Below are positions 20,029-31,809 of a stretch of DNA of 64,000 bases, in pieces. Source of the DNA: Nymphaea colorata (Eukaryota; Streptophyta; Magnoliopsida; Nymphaeales; Nymphaeaceae). A program made the translations under genes and the position numbers. The stretch covers positions 13,345,289 to 13,409,288 of the forward strand of contig NC_045146.1 in assembly GCF_008831285.2 (NCBI RefSeq). Direction: 5' to 3'. Each line of letters opens with the position of its first letter. The first letter of the stretch is position 1. The notes under the pieces were generated by a model that was not told the DNA's origin, ran no database searches, and saw only the letters and a list, made by a program, of their open reading frames with translations.

Positions 20029-21470
20029 CTACTCTTCGTTGCTCGAATCCACAGCTTCATCTTCTTTTTCCTATAAATTGGAGAAAAGACAGAAATTTAG
20101 CACGAGATAATAAAGAATTGGTAAATATAAAAAACGCCTAAGTAAAACGGAGAAGGAATAAGCAGACGTCTTACGGTTGGTTTTTCCGAGGAATATTTCT
20201 CCATTGCCTTCTCATATTCTGCCTTCAGTTCAGCAGCTTTATCAATATACTGTTTCTTTTCCTGATTCCATCATGTCAAAAAAGTATCAGGCATAATTCT
20301 AAAGCCCGAATAGTTCACCTTTCAGATAGAAACGAGAAAAACATATAGGCCCTGTTCTCATTGAACCCAAATACCTTTCAATGCTGCGTTTGTGCAGATA
20401 AACAGATGGAAGATGAAACGAACAAAAAGTTAGATATGAATGAAAGAAAGGGGGGGAAGAAAAGGAAAAACCGTTACCTCCGTTGTCATAGACTTCCATT
20501 TTTCCCCACCTTCTTTTGCAACCTATCATGATGAATGGGATATGGGAATAGAAAGAACATCACAGCACAAGTAAACAAAAAAGTACATAGATAAAAAGTG
20601 GAAAAGGGCGAACTGGTGTAACACAAAGAATCGCCTAACCTTTGCAACGCTCTTTGCATCTTCAGGGTTCTCTTCTTTGTATTTCTTTCTAAACTCATCC
20701 CTAAAAACAGCCAGGGAAATGAGCGATAAGGAACCATAGGAAAGAGCGTGAGACGGAGAACAGAGAGAGAGTATCCTACATGAAAACGAAGAATGCTGTG
20801 GGCGGACGCTTGGGCATGTTGGGATCCCTTTCTTTACTTGACCTCTTACGCTTGCTCTCCTTCTTCTCCGAGCTCACCGTTTTCTTCTTCCTAGGGCAAA
20901 ACACATCAAGGGTATTAAGAAACAAAAGGACAGAAAAACATGACGCATAAACGCACGCGGACACACGTACACACACCTTTCAAGCGGGTTTTTTGACACG
21001 GCGGGCCTTTCTTCTATCTGTGATTCTGAAGCACAAACGAGATGGCATCCGTCAGGAACATTCAGGGTGGAGCAAATGAAGCAACGAAAGCCATTAAACG
21101 GAACAGCAAGAAAGTGAAAACGAAAGAGGAAAAAGAAATGGGGAGGCGAAGGAGACATACCAAATTTCATTTTGATGGTGGCATCGAGGGTACAGCTATG
21201 CATGTCGATCAGAACAACCGGCACATCCTTGTTGCACGATTCACTGTCCACACGCCATTTTATTTTTTCATTCCACCAGCGGCACAGGTAGCGACATTAG
21301 GAACCGAACTCGAAAACGAGAGAGAAGATGAACAAGGAACGAAGGAGGGAGGTTGGAAGAAAAAAGAGTGGGAAGTACCATCGAGAAAAGGCGCTGCCAT
21401 CCTTGGCGCGCTTGAGAGTGGGCGTAGCTTCCGCATCAACTCGCTTCCGTGGCCTTGGAGGATTTCCCAT
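20029..21470 (-). CDS. HMG-box chromatin protein, HMGB6/7-like
   Basis: Eight coding exons on the minus strand: 21379-21470, 21161-21243, 20977-21025, 20780-20890, 20640-20700, 20478-20522, 20175-20261 and 20029-20070. All introns are GT-AG and phases close, giving 189 residues. The single HMG box spans about residues 98-167 (PNMPKRPPTAFFVFM, YKEENPEDAKSVAKVAKEGG, EKWKSM), preceded by a basic stretch (KKESKRKRSSKER) and followed by an acidic tail ending EDEAVDSSNEE. The box bends DNA in the nucleus, and plant HMGB proteins act as chromatin architectural factors. Residues 31-48 (CESCNKDVPVVLIDMHSC) form a conserved C-x2-C plus H-x-C pattern shared with the HMGB6/7 branch. The acidic tail is shorter than in the Arabidopsis relatives as I recall them. 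Confidence 0.9.
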
Positions 21471-21479
21471 GGCTGAAGC

Positions 21480-22981
21480 TCTGAGAGAGAGAGAGAGAGG
21501 AGGAGGAGGACGACGGGACCGAGGGCGAGAAGAACGCCGGGGAAGGAGAGGAGGTTTATGAAGAGAAGAGGGAATTGGAAGGAGGAAGCCGCGGAGGCGG
21601 GGGGAAACGAAAAAGACTTTTTAAAGTCGAAAATTTATGCATTTTGCCGCCACGAAGTTGGGTTCGCCCCTTTCCGAAAACAATCGTCGACATCTCAGCC
21701 GCTGATCTCTTCGCAGTCGTCAGATGTGCGGTGCAGACCTCCTCCCGCCCTTTTCGCGCTTCAGCTGGATGAGCAACTTTTCGGATCATTCCCTCCCTCC
21801 ACGCGCTCCTCTTTATCTTTCCTTTCAAAAGCAAAGCAAGGGAACAGGTGCCTTCCCGCGTCCGCGTTATTTTCAAGTTCCCCCTGTTTGACGGCACGAG
21901 TCTTCATGAAGCAAATACTTGTTTTCTCTTTGAATCATCTTCGTTACAAACTTAACAACAAACGAAATGAACGATATTAAAAGCCGGAGAAGAAACCAAA
22001 CGAAATGAAATGATTAACGAGGGCAATCGAAATATATAAAAAATGGAAAAATAAAAGACATTAAAGCCAGAGAAGAAACCAAATGAAAAGGAATGATTAA
22101 CGAGAGCGAACTTGTCCTTTTCAATCACACATTTCCATTAATCTTGTCTAGTTCTTTCCTCCTTCTCCTTTATAATTTGACACCCAAAAATGGCTCACTC
22201 CTTTTTTTCCTTGCCTTTCCGTTTGCTCCCCTCGATCCAAATGTACTGTAAAGATGTGTGGGAAAAGTTGGATCAAGTGCCTATACCCCCCAGACACTTT
22301 GTCCCAAATACTGCATACATGCTGAAGCACGAACGTGACTAAGTGTCCCGGACATTAAGTGATGCATGAGCATCTCCTCCATTCCTGCTGGAGTGTTTTT
22401 CCCACCTCTCAAACATGCCCTTAACTCACTGTACATGCTTTATTTGCTGTAAGGGAGAAGTGTCGAGAAATCGTCCGAGTGGACTGCACCTATAATCTTG
22501 TTGCTGTAAATATGACTTATTTTGGGACCGCGTTTGTTCTTTCTATCCCCGGGACGACAGGAACTGCACTATGGGCATATGAACATCACTTCCAGATTCT
22601 TGCTTGCTAATTACAAAGCATACCTCAGTGATGATGTGGTAGTGTCACACGGAGAGAGAGAGAGAGAGAGATGCTCCCAAATACCACCAGAAATTTATTA
22701 CAATTATTCTTTTTAACAGAACCAAACGTCACTTAACAATGGGAAGCCGTCATTTATTAGTTCATCACAACAAAAGTTACAAACACAAGGGTAACTCCCC
22801 ATCTGCCAAAGACCTATACACCATACATCTGAAACAAGTCCTCATAAAATCCCATGATGAAGTTTTCAAGTCTCAAGTATACAATAACAAAGTATTCAAT
22901 AACAAAGCCAGCTGCAAATCTTAGATGAGCCTCCTGCATGGTCCAATCTCCGTCCAGCCAAGCAAGGGCAATCATCACTCA
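21480..22981. other. HMG gene promoter region and intergenic DNA
   Basis: From 21480 to about 21620 the sequence is GA-rich (GAGAGAGAGAGGAGGAGGA), typical of a plant 5' leader or core promoter for the minus-strand HMG gene. A short (GA)n run also lies at 22652-22671. From about 22720 to 22981 the DNA probably holds the 3' untranslated region of the phosphoesterase gene. No convincing extra gene was found. Confidence 0.45.
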
Positions 22982-25900
22982 TCAGCGCCTGTAACGATAA
23001 TCACATTGGAATGAGAATAACCATATTACTCAGTAAGAAATAAAAATTAGACTTGGAAGAAGATATCCAGAACTCTGCCAACGAAATTGATGATAATCCA
23101 AAAATTTTAGAAGAACACCATCGTATTATAAGCCCTTGAAAAAGCCAATTAGTAAGTAGTATAAGCACAAAGCTCCAACAAAGCTCATAAGTGATCATAT
23201 CAACAATTTCAGGTGAGTGGGGTTTGACCCACTGCCCGAAGAAGGCTGAAGCCTCCACCCAAACCCTCATCCCCGAGGTACAGGGTCTGCTTTGGTGCCT
23301 TGAGATGCCGCCTCGCCGCGCTTCAACTTGCACATCGGTGGCCATATCTTTTGCAGCACAGTGAGTTGACACCCCAGGGATTCGAAATATTGACTTTCGC
23401 CTGTCAGCTCCTACCCAATCTTGTTGTGCCAACCCCCTTGGGGATGATTACATCAATAATTGCACCTTAGAATTCAGTTTATGTGGAGACTCCTTCACTA
23501 CACATGTTCATATTTGGGCTTACTATATTCGCTTTTCAGATCAGATTTTACGTTTGCTATGTCAACTAACAGAGTGTGCTCCACCTTCAGCTCAAGTTCA
23601 TACTTAACATTCTCAAGAATTGTCGGTGGCCCAATCTCTCTAGCAGGTTTTGGCTGAGGGGACAAAATCCAAGGATTTGTGTTCCCTCTCACTGCCAATA
23701 AAATAACTCATTTTGCACTTTAACCATTACAAACAAAAACGTGTTCAGTCTCCTTGTGGTTAATAAAAGCAAAACATCTTGCTCTCAACAAAACTCACAA
23801 AGCTAAGTGTCGTGTACTCTTGGTAAGCCTTTGAAATTTGAATTTATCCCATCTTAAACTTAAATCCCATATTTACTTAAAAATTATTAGGCCCACATAC
23901 AACAGAACTGACCAACTCTATGGGTTACTTATCACTTGACCCACAATTATACACATGTTTCCATGTATTAAAATATGCAACCATGATATATATGAAACAT
24001 ATCTGAAATGAACATTCACCACAGTATCATCACACGCAGGTGCAGACTTTCAAATCTCAAGCTCGTACTCATAGAGCACACATGATAAAATACCACAAAA
24101 TCCAGGACACAACCCGCAATACTGCAACATTAATAACATAAAAGCAAAAAGCAGAACACAATGTATGGTCTAATATGCTGACAACACAGTCTTCGCATGC
24201 ACACACACAAAGGCAATGAGTTCACACCCAACCCACAGACCTCAGAGGATAAGAAATAAGGGAGGCATAAGCCCAATATATACCAAGATATAATCCTGAC
24301 ACATTTAAGTCCCTCATCAGGAAGACATAATTTTCTATCCTGTGCAACCAGTACACTGATATATTTGAACAGCTCAAATGATTCATTCAATAAAAAGAAA
24401 TGGGTTCTACAGGAAGCAAGCCAGTTGACTCAAGTCAAACTTAATAGTTAACGGTTAACACCATGTTCCAAGCCACATAAATTTAGATGGAGAACTAGAT
24501 TTGATTGACATGCAAATCTACGAAGCACTTAATGATGTGTGGATTCTCAATTTCAATTCTGCCTTAGCCTAAATATGAAGATAAACCCACCATAAAAGAA
24601 ATACATAAACATGCTGATCAGTGATGTAGGCCTTCAGTAAAAAGCTTCTCATATTTAGAACCAATATCTTGCTTGATTTCTAAGATAGTTTTCTCTAAAA
24701 AATCATCTTTAATTTTCCGTTGATAATTTGCAAAGTCTAATTATCAACTAACTTCACATCTAAAAGAAAATGGATCCATGTTTGCTATATTGAACTATAA
24801 AATGTGCACGATAGGCAAGTACCTTTTATAAAATCTGGCAACCCATGGTGCAAGCTCTGTAACGTCTGGGTTTCTTTCATTTTTAGCATAATAGTCAGAC
24901 CAGTAACAAGGGAAAAAACTAGTAAGGAATCCTCCACTACTGCTGTCATAAACACAAAGAGGCAGCCATTCTTCTCCTCCATTCATTCTTCTTTTTCTTT
25001 CTCTTGGATAAGCTAATGGCACCTGGATGTACCTGCAATTGAATGAGAAAGAAAATATAACATAGCAACTTGGCCAAGTCAAACGTTCCATGCAACAGAA
25101 TTGATGCAGATTTATGAGGTACCTTATTCCATCAAGCAGAGCATCCCAGCAGAAATGAGTATGACCAAAAATGTGACAGGCGGAACCATCCTCAGCTGCG
25201 CCGTGTATATATCTTAAACGTTCTTCAAGACAATCAGAACCTATAATCTTTGGTAGATCTGGATAAAATAGCATTCTTTTCTCAGGACATAGCTCTTGCC
25301 TGCATCCCCTAATAGTAATCAGTTTCAAGAAATTCTTTCACCAAACTAACATGTTAACTAGAAAGTACAATTTTAACTATTCAGTTTAGAGATCCGTTTT
25401 GAAAGCACTAATTGCTTATGTAAACAGGCAGGTGATGACATCATAAAACCTGCCTTTAATTTATTTGAATTATATTACAGACTACAGCAAGGTTAATCAG
25501 TTAGTTACAAAGGCTCTCATTTCTACACCTTGTAAGTTATTTTTCACCATTTTATGATAAAAAAAACCAAGGAAAAGAGTATTAAATTCTAAGAAATGTA
25601 ACTCCACCTTGGAATAAAATGAGAGAATGTAATTATTTTACTACATTTCCTCTGCACTTCCTCAACTGCATGAATATATCTCACATTCATTCTGTCAAAG
25701 TGCAGAGCAAGGGATAGATCTTTGCTTGTCAAATTGCATGGCCATATGCATGCATGGAAGTCCTTGCAAGCCTGCAGCAGTCAAGAAACGTAAAGTTTAA
25801 GCATGATTTTTAATCCCATAGATGACAAAATAATGGAGATAGATAAGGCAAAGCCATATGATAAGACCACCACTGACCAGGGCCAGAGGTGAGCCAAGAA

Positions 25901-27602
25901 ACTCAGGTCAGAGGAGCACAAATATGTACTTTTTATTGATTTGGCTAGTGAAATAATAATTACTAATAATATCTAATTTTACATACATGAAAGATTTAAA
26001 GAGACAAATATGAGTACAATTTTCCTTGCATAGACTTATTAACAAATATATTATGCATAAAAAAAAGAGAAGTCAATTGCAGGAAAAGAGAGAAATTTTG
26101 AGAATGTTAGGGTCTAGGAGATTCAAATTTTTTTTAAAGGAGGTGCTTGAAAAGGGGCACATACATTGGAACAACACCCTACTTGAGTTTTGCCTAGTCA
26201 GAGGGGCTCCCTCTAGTAAATATGTGGCTGCACCCTGCCATAACCCTCTGAAGAATGACAAATAGGAGACAGCAAGAACACATTGGCATAAATTATGCAA
26301 AAGCAAGTTATATCAATGGAGACAATGATAAGAATAACACAAAGTACACAAATAACTGGCAGCAATTGGTTGTAGATAAAAATGAGCAAGAAGCATTTCA
26401 AATCCTGAATTTAAAACCAACAAAAGGCTCTCGAGCATCTGGTATGCACGAAACTGCTCTTGCTAAAAGAATATTCTCCATGATAGATTGCATGGAGACA
26501 AATCATAAACACAACGAGTGCAAACCATTGTCATTCTTAGAAGCAGGACAACTAACTAACCATTTCCAGTGGAGGAATCCAAACGTCAGTTATGTCCCTC
26601 TCTTTATCAAAGCTCTGCAGCCAGATTTATAGTTGCCGAACATGCAGGAAGGAAAAAAAATGGCTTTAGACACTTTCATCAAGCGATCGCCCCCACACTG
26701 TATGGGGCTTATGGGGAACAGTGGAACATGTATAATAAGATATAACCTGCAAAGATCATAGCCTCTTACCTCATGATACCAAGAGAATAGAGGAACAATG
26801 CCCAAATCGTTAACAACGCTGGGGCTGGTATCAATTCCGAGCATACTGCATGCATCAAGTAACGCATTCAGCTTCTCTAGTGAATCAAGCTGAAAGTTTG
26901 GAAGTCATGCTTAGCTTTGAGTTATTCAACATATAAGAAAGCTCTTCCATTAAAATGAATGAACGGAAAAATAAAATCATCAAACTGAGAGATCCAAAAG
27001 GGACTGATCTCGGTCATGTCTAGTTTTCGAATTCTATCAGTCGATTACATCCCAAAAGGATAATTCGTTCATCAAAGAATATAGAAAACCAAGCAAGTGC
27101 ACCAATATAGCCTAGGAGCAGAAGTTCCATAGAACTTCGGATGAAGAAAAAGCCTTCTTACATATCGTCCCTGTTCCCGGCGGCACCAGACATCATGATT
27201 GCCCGGTACGAAGAAGATTTGTCGAAATCTATCCTTCAGTATGGACATGGTCAGGACAAAGTTGTTGTACGTTTCAGCTACATCACCAGCAACAATGAGA
27301 ATGTCATTTCTGTATTGCAAGGCCGGTAAGTTTTTAACCCACTCCATGTTTTCCGGGTAGTCGGTGTGTAAATCAGAAAGGGCAAAAACTCGAACAACTT
27401 CAGCAGCCGTCGACATCTCACCGCCACGCTTGGCCATACTTTCTCGTCGGTGCTTGCGGATATGTCTTATGCAAGTACTTATGGTTCCCCTGTTGCATCG
27501 CTGGTGATGGCCAAAAAGGATGTTCCTTGCAGGGCCAAAGGAGAACCATCTCCGTCTCAGCACAACCTCCAGGTGAGGGTAAGAACCTGAAAGTCCATCC
27601 AT
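22982..27602 (-). CDS. Calcineurin-like metallophosphoesterase, plant-specific family
   Basis: Minus-strand exons: 27162-27437 (or to 27602), 26770-26889, 25608-25771, 25123-25299, 25032-24823, then a proposed terminal exon 22982-22988 giving AAA AGG CGC TGA. If that junction is not used, translation reads on to a stop at about 24795. Metal-binding blocks of the family are present: SDLHTDY (D-x-H), IVAGDVAE (GD), VPGNHDVW (GNHD), TFSHFIPR (H) and FGHTHFCWD (GHTH). The C-terminal part (AYPRERKRRMNGGEEWLP) is characteristic of a plant family of cytosolic or plastid phosphoesterases of unknown substrate. From the ATG at 27437 the product has about 317 residues. A start at 27602 would add 55 arginine-rich residues. 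The frame upstream of 27602 begins with GTG, not ATG. Confidence 0.82.
23205..23441 (-). mobile_element. tRNA-derived SINE
   Basis: Read on the minus strand from about 23441, the sequence has a box-A-like TGGCACAACAAGATTGGG and, about 40 bases later, a box-B-like ATTTCGAATCCC. These are the spaced RNA polymerase III promoter elements of tRNA-derived SINEs. The body is GC-rich against AT-rich surroundings and about 235 bases long, within the usual SINE range. The flanks CATATCAACAATT and TACATCAATAATT may be a degenerate target duplication. It lies inside the proposed last intron of the phosphoesterase gene. Confidence 0.6.
25870..26250. repeat. Probable repeat insertion in a phosphoesterase intron
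   Basis: The phrases CCAGAGGTGAGCCAAGAAA at the left and GTCAGAGGGGCTCCCTCTAG at the right resemble the ends of a common plant dispersed repeat, with AT-rich sequence between. It sits in the intron between 25771 and 26770. The class could not be determined. Confidence 0.3.
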
Positions 27603-27669
27603 GCCAATAGATGTTCTGAAGACAGAAATCGTAGAAACGAGATGATATAGCAAGAGAATGAACCGCACA

Positions 27670-29330
27670 ATAATGCGAATTCAGCGGAAGGGCAGCAGAG
27701 AATTCAATGCTTATATTCTTTGTAACGAGTAAATAAACATCTGTGAGCGAAACAGAAATTTACCCAATTGACAGATCCGGCTTGAAATTCGTAACAATAT
27801 CACGAAAAGTTAACTGAATGAACGCAAAATGAAAGAAAACTAGATCCACAAGCTCGTCATTCCGATAATATCGCCCAGCGTGAAAAGGGACAAGTAATGG
27901 AAATTTACCTCACGAAGGAATTGGAGTTCAACACCGCGGGACAAAAGACCTCAACATGAAGAAGAATGTCTTTCCATCACTCGAGCTACCAGGTTTGAAC
28001 AGCCAAATAATAAAGATTCCACTCGCCCTACATGTGCAGAGACGCAAGAAGATCAAAAACTAAGAAGTCCAAACCCATTCTGTGAAAATCTAAAACAGGA
28101 TTGTGGAGCATCTTCAATGGCCAGTATCAACCATGCATTCTTGACTTTTGAATGCGAAGGCAGCAGTTGTTTTTAGAGGGGAAAAAAAGGCAAAATCAAA
28201 ACGCTATGTGGATCACGACTTCGGGCTGGTCCGCGGGAGAGGTCGAGGGCTAGTTGGTCAAAGCAGGTAGAAGCAGTTCCCCGCGGCGGTATTCTCTGGT
28301 AAGAAATAAAAACTAAAATCTATGGTGGAAAAGGAAACGGCGAAGGGCAGGAAACAAAAACCGCCAAGCAAAGACGACGTTTAACTATGTGATTGTTATT
28401 TGATGCACACCTAATTTTACAAACATGGATGTGATTTTGCTTTTCCTTCAAAGTGAAAGCAGGTTTCTTGTGAAGTGATTACTACTAAAAAAGATCGAGC
28501 TTCTACTAGAAAATCTAAAGACGGTGTCTTAGAAACTTTGATCGGTAAATTTAACCTTAATTACTCATTTAAGACAAAGGCAGAGGTGGACTTGTTAGTA
28601 GCAATAACGAGAGAAGAAATTGTTAATTACCCAAGTCGACAACGAATTCGAAAACCTGTAAAAATGATATAGCAGAGCTGTCACCTGTAAAATCCTTGTT
28701 GACTGCAAAAGTCTGCCTGAACACTGAACTATTGCAGTTAGGTACTTGGGAAATGAAGGTAACTCTGAAAAACGTAGTATTCTCACCTAGTTGAAATTGA
28801 ACCTAGGCCGGAAGCTAACTCTGATTTGAGGTGTGGAACCCACTTTGAAGTCCATTCAAGCGATACCCAACTAGTCAAATATGTACAAAGACGTATTGGA
28901 AGAAGAAAATAATTTTCTTATTTCCGCAAATTGCAGCACTTCTTGTGCCAAGTCTGGCTAGTTGAAAGTGAATAATAATTGGTTATATGACGACATAACT
29001 GCATTGAAGGGAAGCAAAAGATCACAGCAAGATTACCATAAAGAGTGCAAAGATCAGCCATGAAGTCAAATTGAAACACGATAACCATACTTGAATATCA
29101 CAGGAAAAATGCTTGATGATCGGCGAAGTGACTGCATTTATCAGGACCTTAATTTGTTGTAAATCCGAGAGAATAAGAGAATCATATGGTCATATTTATA
29201 GTATAAAGTAGTGAAAAAGGGCTTTGGCAGCCCATCATCGACCGATGCATCCGACGCCATAAAATGGATGGAATTTTATCAACACTAGCAAATTTTGTAC
29301 AGTTCGGACGATAGCCTACTCTCCATAAGC
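27670..29330. other. Intergenic between two minus-strand genes
   Basis: Contains the phosphoesterase promoter and probably a 5' untranslated exon: a good donor (GTGAG followed by gtaaat, minus strand) stands near 27906. It also holds the 3' region of the PPR gene. A 65-codon frame at 28475-28672 shows no recognisable domain and is not called. Confidence 0.4.
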
Positions 29331-29335
29331 TTTCC

Positions 29336-31177
29336 TCACCAATAATCATGGCAAGAACATGATCCACCACTGAAGTGATGGAATCTGCTTCGATCCCGCA
29401 CAATGATTTGCCTGTTGAATACTCTAGTAATGAGTTTTATTACATTATGACAATCCCTACAAACACGAAGATTTTTCATCACCCGAATAGGGATATCAGG
29501 TTCCAATTTCATAAAGGCATACGCTATGGCCAGTTTCTCACTGTGATGATGCACTGAATATTCCTTCTCCTCCTCTTCCAAATCAAAGGTAACACTTGAA
29601 ACGTCAGCTTTGTAGCCAAATACCATCAGTTCTTTCTTAATGTCCTCCCACTTTGTGTATATCTCCTCAATCTCTGGGTGTGCTTTCTCACCAGCAACAA
29701 ATTCATGAACGAACCCATCGAGTACAATAGAACTGCAGCCAGGTGTTTTCTGAACCCCTCTCTCCTTCATCAGTTTCTTGATTTTCTGAGACTCATCAAA
29801 CTTCCCAGTCGCAGCGTAGATGTTTGAGAGAAGACTATACACACCACTGTGAGGCTCTAACTGTAACAGGCGCTCTGCTGCAAATTCTGCTGATTCAACG
29901 TTCCGGTAATGCCAAGAAGCACTCAGCAAGGCCCTCCAAGCCAATGCTTCCCCCGTGTTACACACGGGAATGCTTTGTAGCAGTTTCCGAGCTTCATCAA
30001 CAAAACCTGCACGGCTAAGGACGTCCACCATGCATGTGTAATGTTCTGTTTTATGCTGAATTCCATATATTCTGCTCATACGCTCGAACTGCCGCCTACC
30101 TTCGTCGACCAAGCCGCCATGGCTACAGGCAGTTAAAACAGCAACGAAGGTGATGTCATCAGGCCTGAGCACATACTCCTCCATCCGTGCAAACAGCTTC
30201 AGTGCACCATCAGCGTCCCCGTGCACTGCGAGAGCCATAATCATCGAGTTCCAACAGACAACATCTCTTTGAGGCATGTCTTCAAAAACTCTTTGAGAAG
30301 CGTCCAAGGATCCGCATTTGCCATACATGTCCAACAGTGCAGTACCAAGCCGAATGCTTAGCTTCATTCCTTTTCTACCCACGTAACCATGGATCCACCT
30401 ACCCAAATCTAACGCACCCAAGTGAGCACAAGCAACAAGAACGCTCACTAATACTGCCTCATCTGGCTCCGTCCCCGATTCCTGCATTGATCGAAACAGT
30501 TGCAGAGCTTCCTTGAAGCAACTGTTATGAACGTAACACGAAATCATGGCACCCCACAACACCACATCTTTCCCATTGGCCTCATCGAAGATCAAGCGTG
30601 CCGCGTGAACCTCACCCACCTTAGAATACCCTGTAATCATGACCGTCCAAGACACGGTACTTCTCCGAGGCATTTCGTCGAAAAGTTGGCGTGCTTGTTC
30701 AGTCCAGCCATTAAAAGAGGCATACATGACGATCAAAGTATTGCAAGTATAAATATCGACCCCAAGACCCAACTTCACAACCTGGGCATGAATCTTTTGG
30801 CCCAAAACTTGATCTTGAAGCCCAACAATGGCCTTCAGGATGCAAGGAAAGGTGTAATTATCAGGCTGCAGCCCTTCACGAAGCATACTACCATAAACTT
30901 TTAAGGCGTCTTCATACGCGTGCATGGATACAAGAGACTTGATCTTGGAGTTGAATTGACAGACCATGGGGTTGTCCATTTGGCTAACGATTGGACGTGC
31001 CCAGCAGATGCTCATGCTCCCACCAAGAGTAGGGCGTGAAGAGGAGTCCAGCGAACTGCTGATGGCCAGACGGTTGCCGCAGAGGCCCCAAGTCACCGGC
31101 AGGGAGTGGGCCTGCTTCAGCTCCCATACGCCTTTACATCTTTCTACAGTTGAGAGTACATAACACATACGAGACAT
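29336..31177 (-). CDS. Pentatricopeptide-repeat protein, PLS-class with E, E+ and DYW domains
   Basis: An intronless 613-residue protein starting at the ATG at 31177; the five codons upstream in frame begin with GTG. After an N-terminal leader likely to target an organelle come about nine PPR motifs (for example KVYGSMLREGLQPDNYTFPC, WTVMITGYSKVGEVHAARL). The E region with the PG box (KTPGCSSIVLDG) follows, then a complete DYW cytidine-deaminase domain with HSEKLA supplying H-x-E, CRDCHN supplying C-x2-C, and the terminal CSCHDYW. Such proteins bind one or a few organelle transcripts and carry out or help C-to-U editing. The target site and organelle cannot be read here. All key deaminase residues are present. 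Confidence 0.93.
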   Translation of the reverse strand: MSRMCYVLSTVERCKGVWELKQAHSLPVTWGLCGNRLAISSSLDSSSRPTLGGSMSICWARPIVSQMDNPMVCQFNSKIKSLVSMHAYEDALKVYGSMLREGLQPDNYTFPCILKAIVGLQDQVLGQKIHAQVVKLGLGVDIYTCNTLIVMYASFNGWTEQARQLFDEMPRRSTVSWTVMITGYSKVGEVHAARLIFDEANGKDVVLWGAMISCYVHNSCFKEALQLFRSMQESGTEPDEAVLVSVLVACAHLGALDLGRWIHGYVGRKGMKLSIRLGTALLDMYGKCGSLDASQRVFEDMPQRDVVCWNSMIMALAVHGDADGALKLFARMEEYVLRPDDITFVAVLTACSHGGLVDEGRRQFERMSRIYGIQHKTEHYTCMVDVLSRAGFVDEARKLLQSIPVCNTGEALAWRALLSASWHYRNVESAEFAAERLLQLEPHSGVYSLLSNIYAATGKFDESQKIKKLMKERGVQKTPGCSSIVLDGFVHEFVAGEKAHPEIEEIYTKWEDIKKELMVFGYKADVSSVTFDLEEEEKEYSVHHHSEKLAIAYAFMKLEPDIPIRVMKNLRVCRDCHNVIKLITRVFNRQIIVRDRSRFHHFSGGSCSCHDYW

Positions 31178-31199
31178 GGGGACTGCAGCCACTCATCCG

Positions 31200-31719
31200 C
31201 ATACTTTTGAGAAAAACAGATACCAGGGTGAAGTAATAGAGCAGGAGCGGAAAATATTACATTGTGTGGAAGATCTCAAAGCCGACTCAACATTTCACAC
31301 TCGAAGACTGGTGGTGGTGACTGGTTGAAGCAAGCCTCCGTAAGAACCGGGGGTGAACGGCAGGATTAATATGACCAGGCGGAGCCACGAATTTTTGGAA
31401 ATTTATAGTTTAACAAAGATCGAATATATATATACAGTAGAAAAACGGATCCCATTTGAATAGTCTCTTCTTCACCTTGGAGGTGGACTTCTTGTCAGAA
31501 TGAATATGATAAAATCCCGTGTGACTTTCTTGTCCAACCCCACTTCTTTAGCTAGATTTCGGATCTACATTTTCCATGTCAAAGCTCTCTTAGCGCTTGC
31601 GCGATAACACAGTTCAGATCGCAGAACAAACATAACATGGCTTGGTTGGTCGGCGAGAAACATGCAGTCTTAATGAAGCAGACAGGAAGTATAACGGTGT
31701 TCCGGTCAGCAGCCCGCGT

Positions 31720-31809
<90 letters not shown>

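Noticed and set aside
28475-28672. A 65-codon plus frame
   Set aside because: No domain, no paralogue and no promoter signals; it is within the range expected by chance in this composition.
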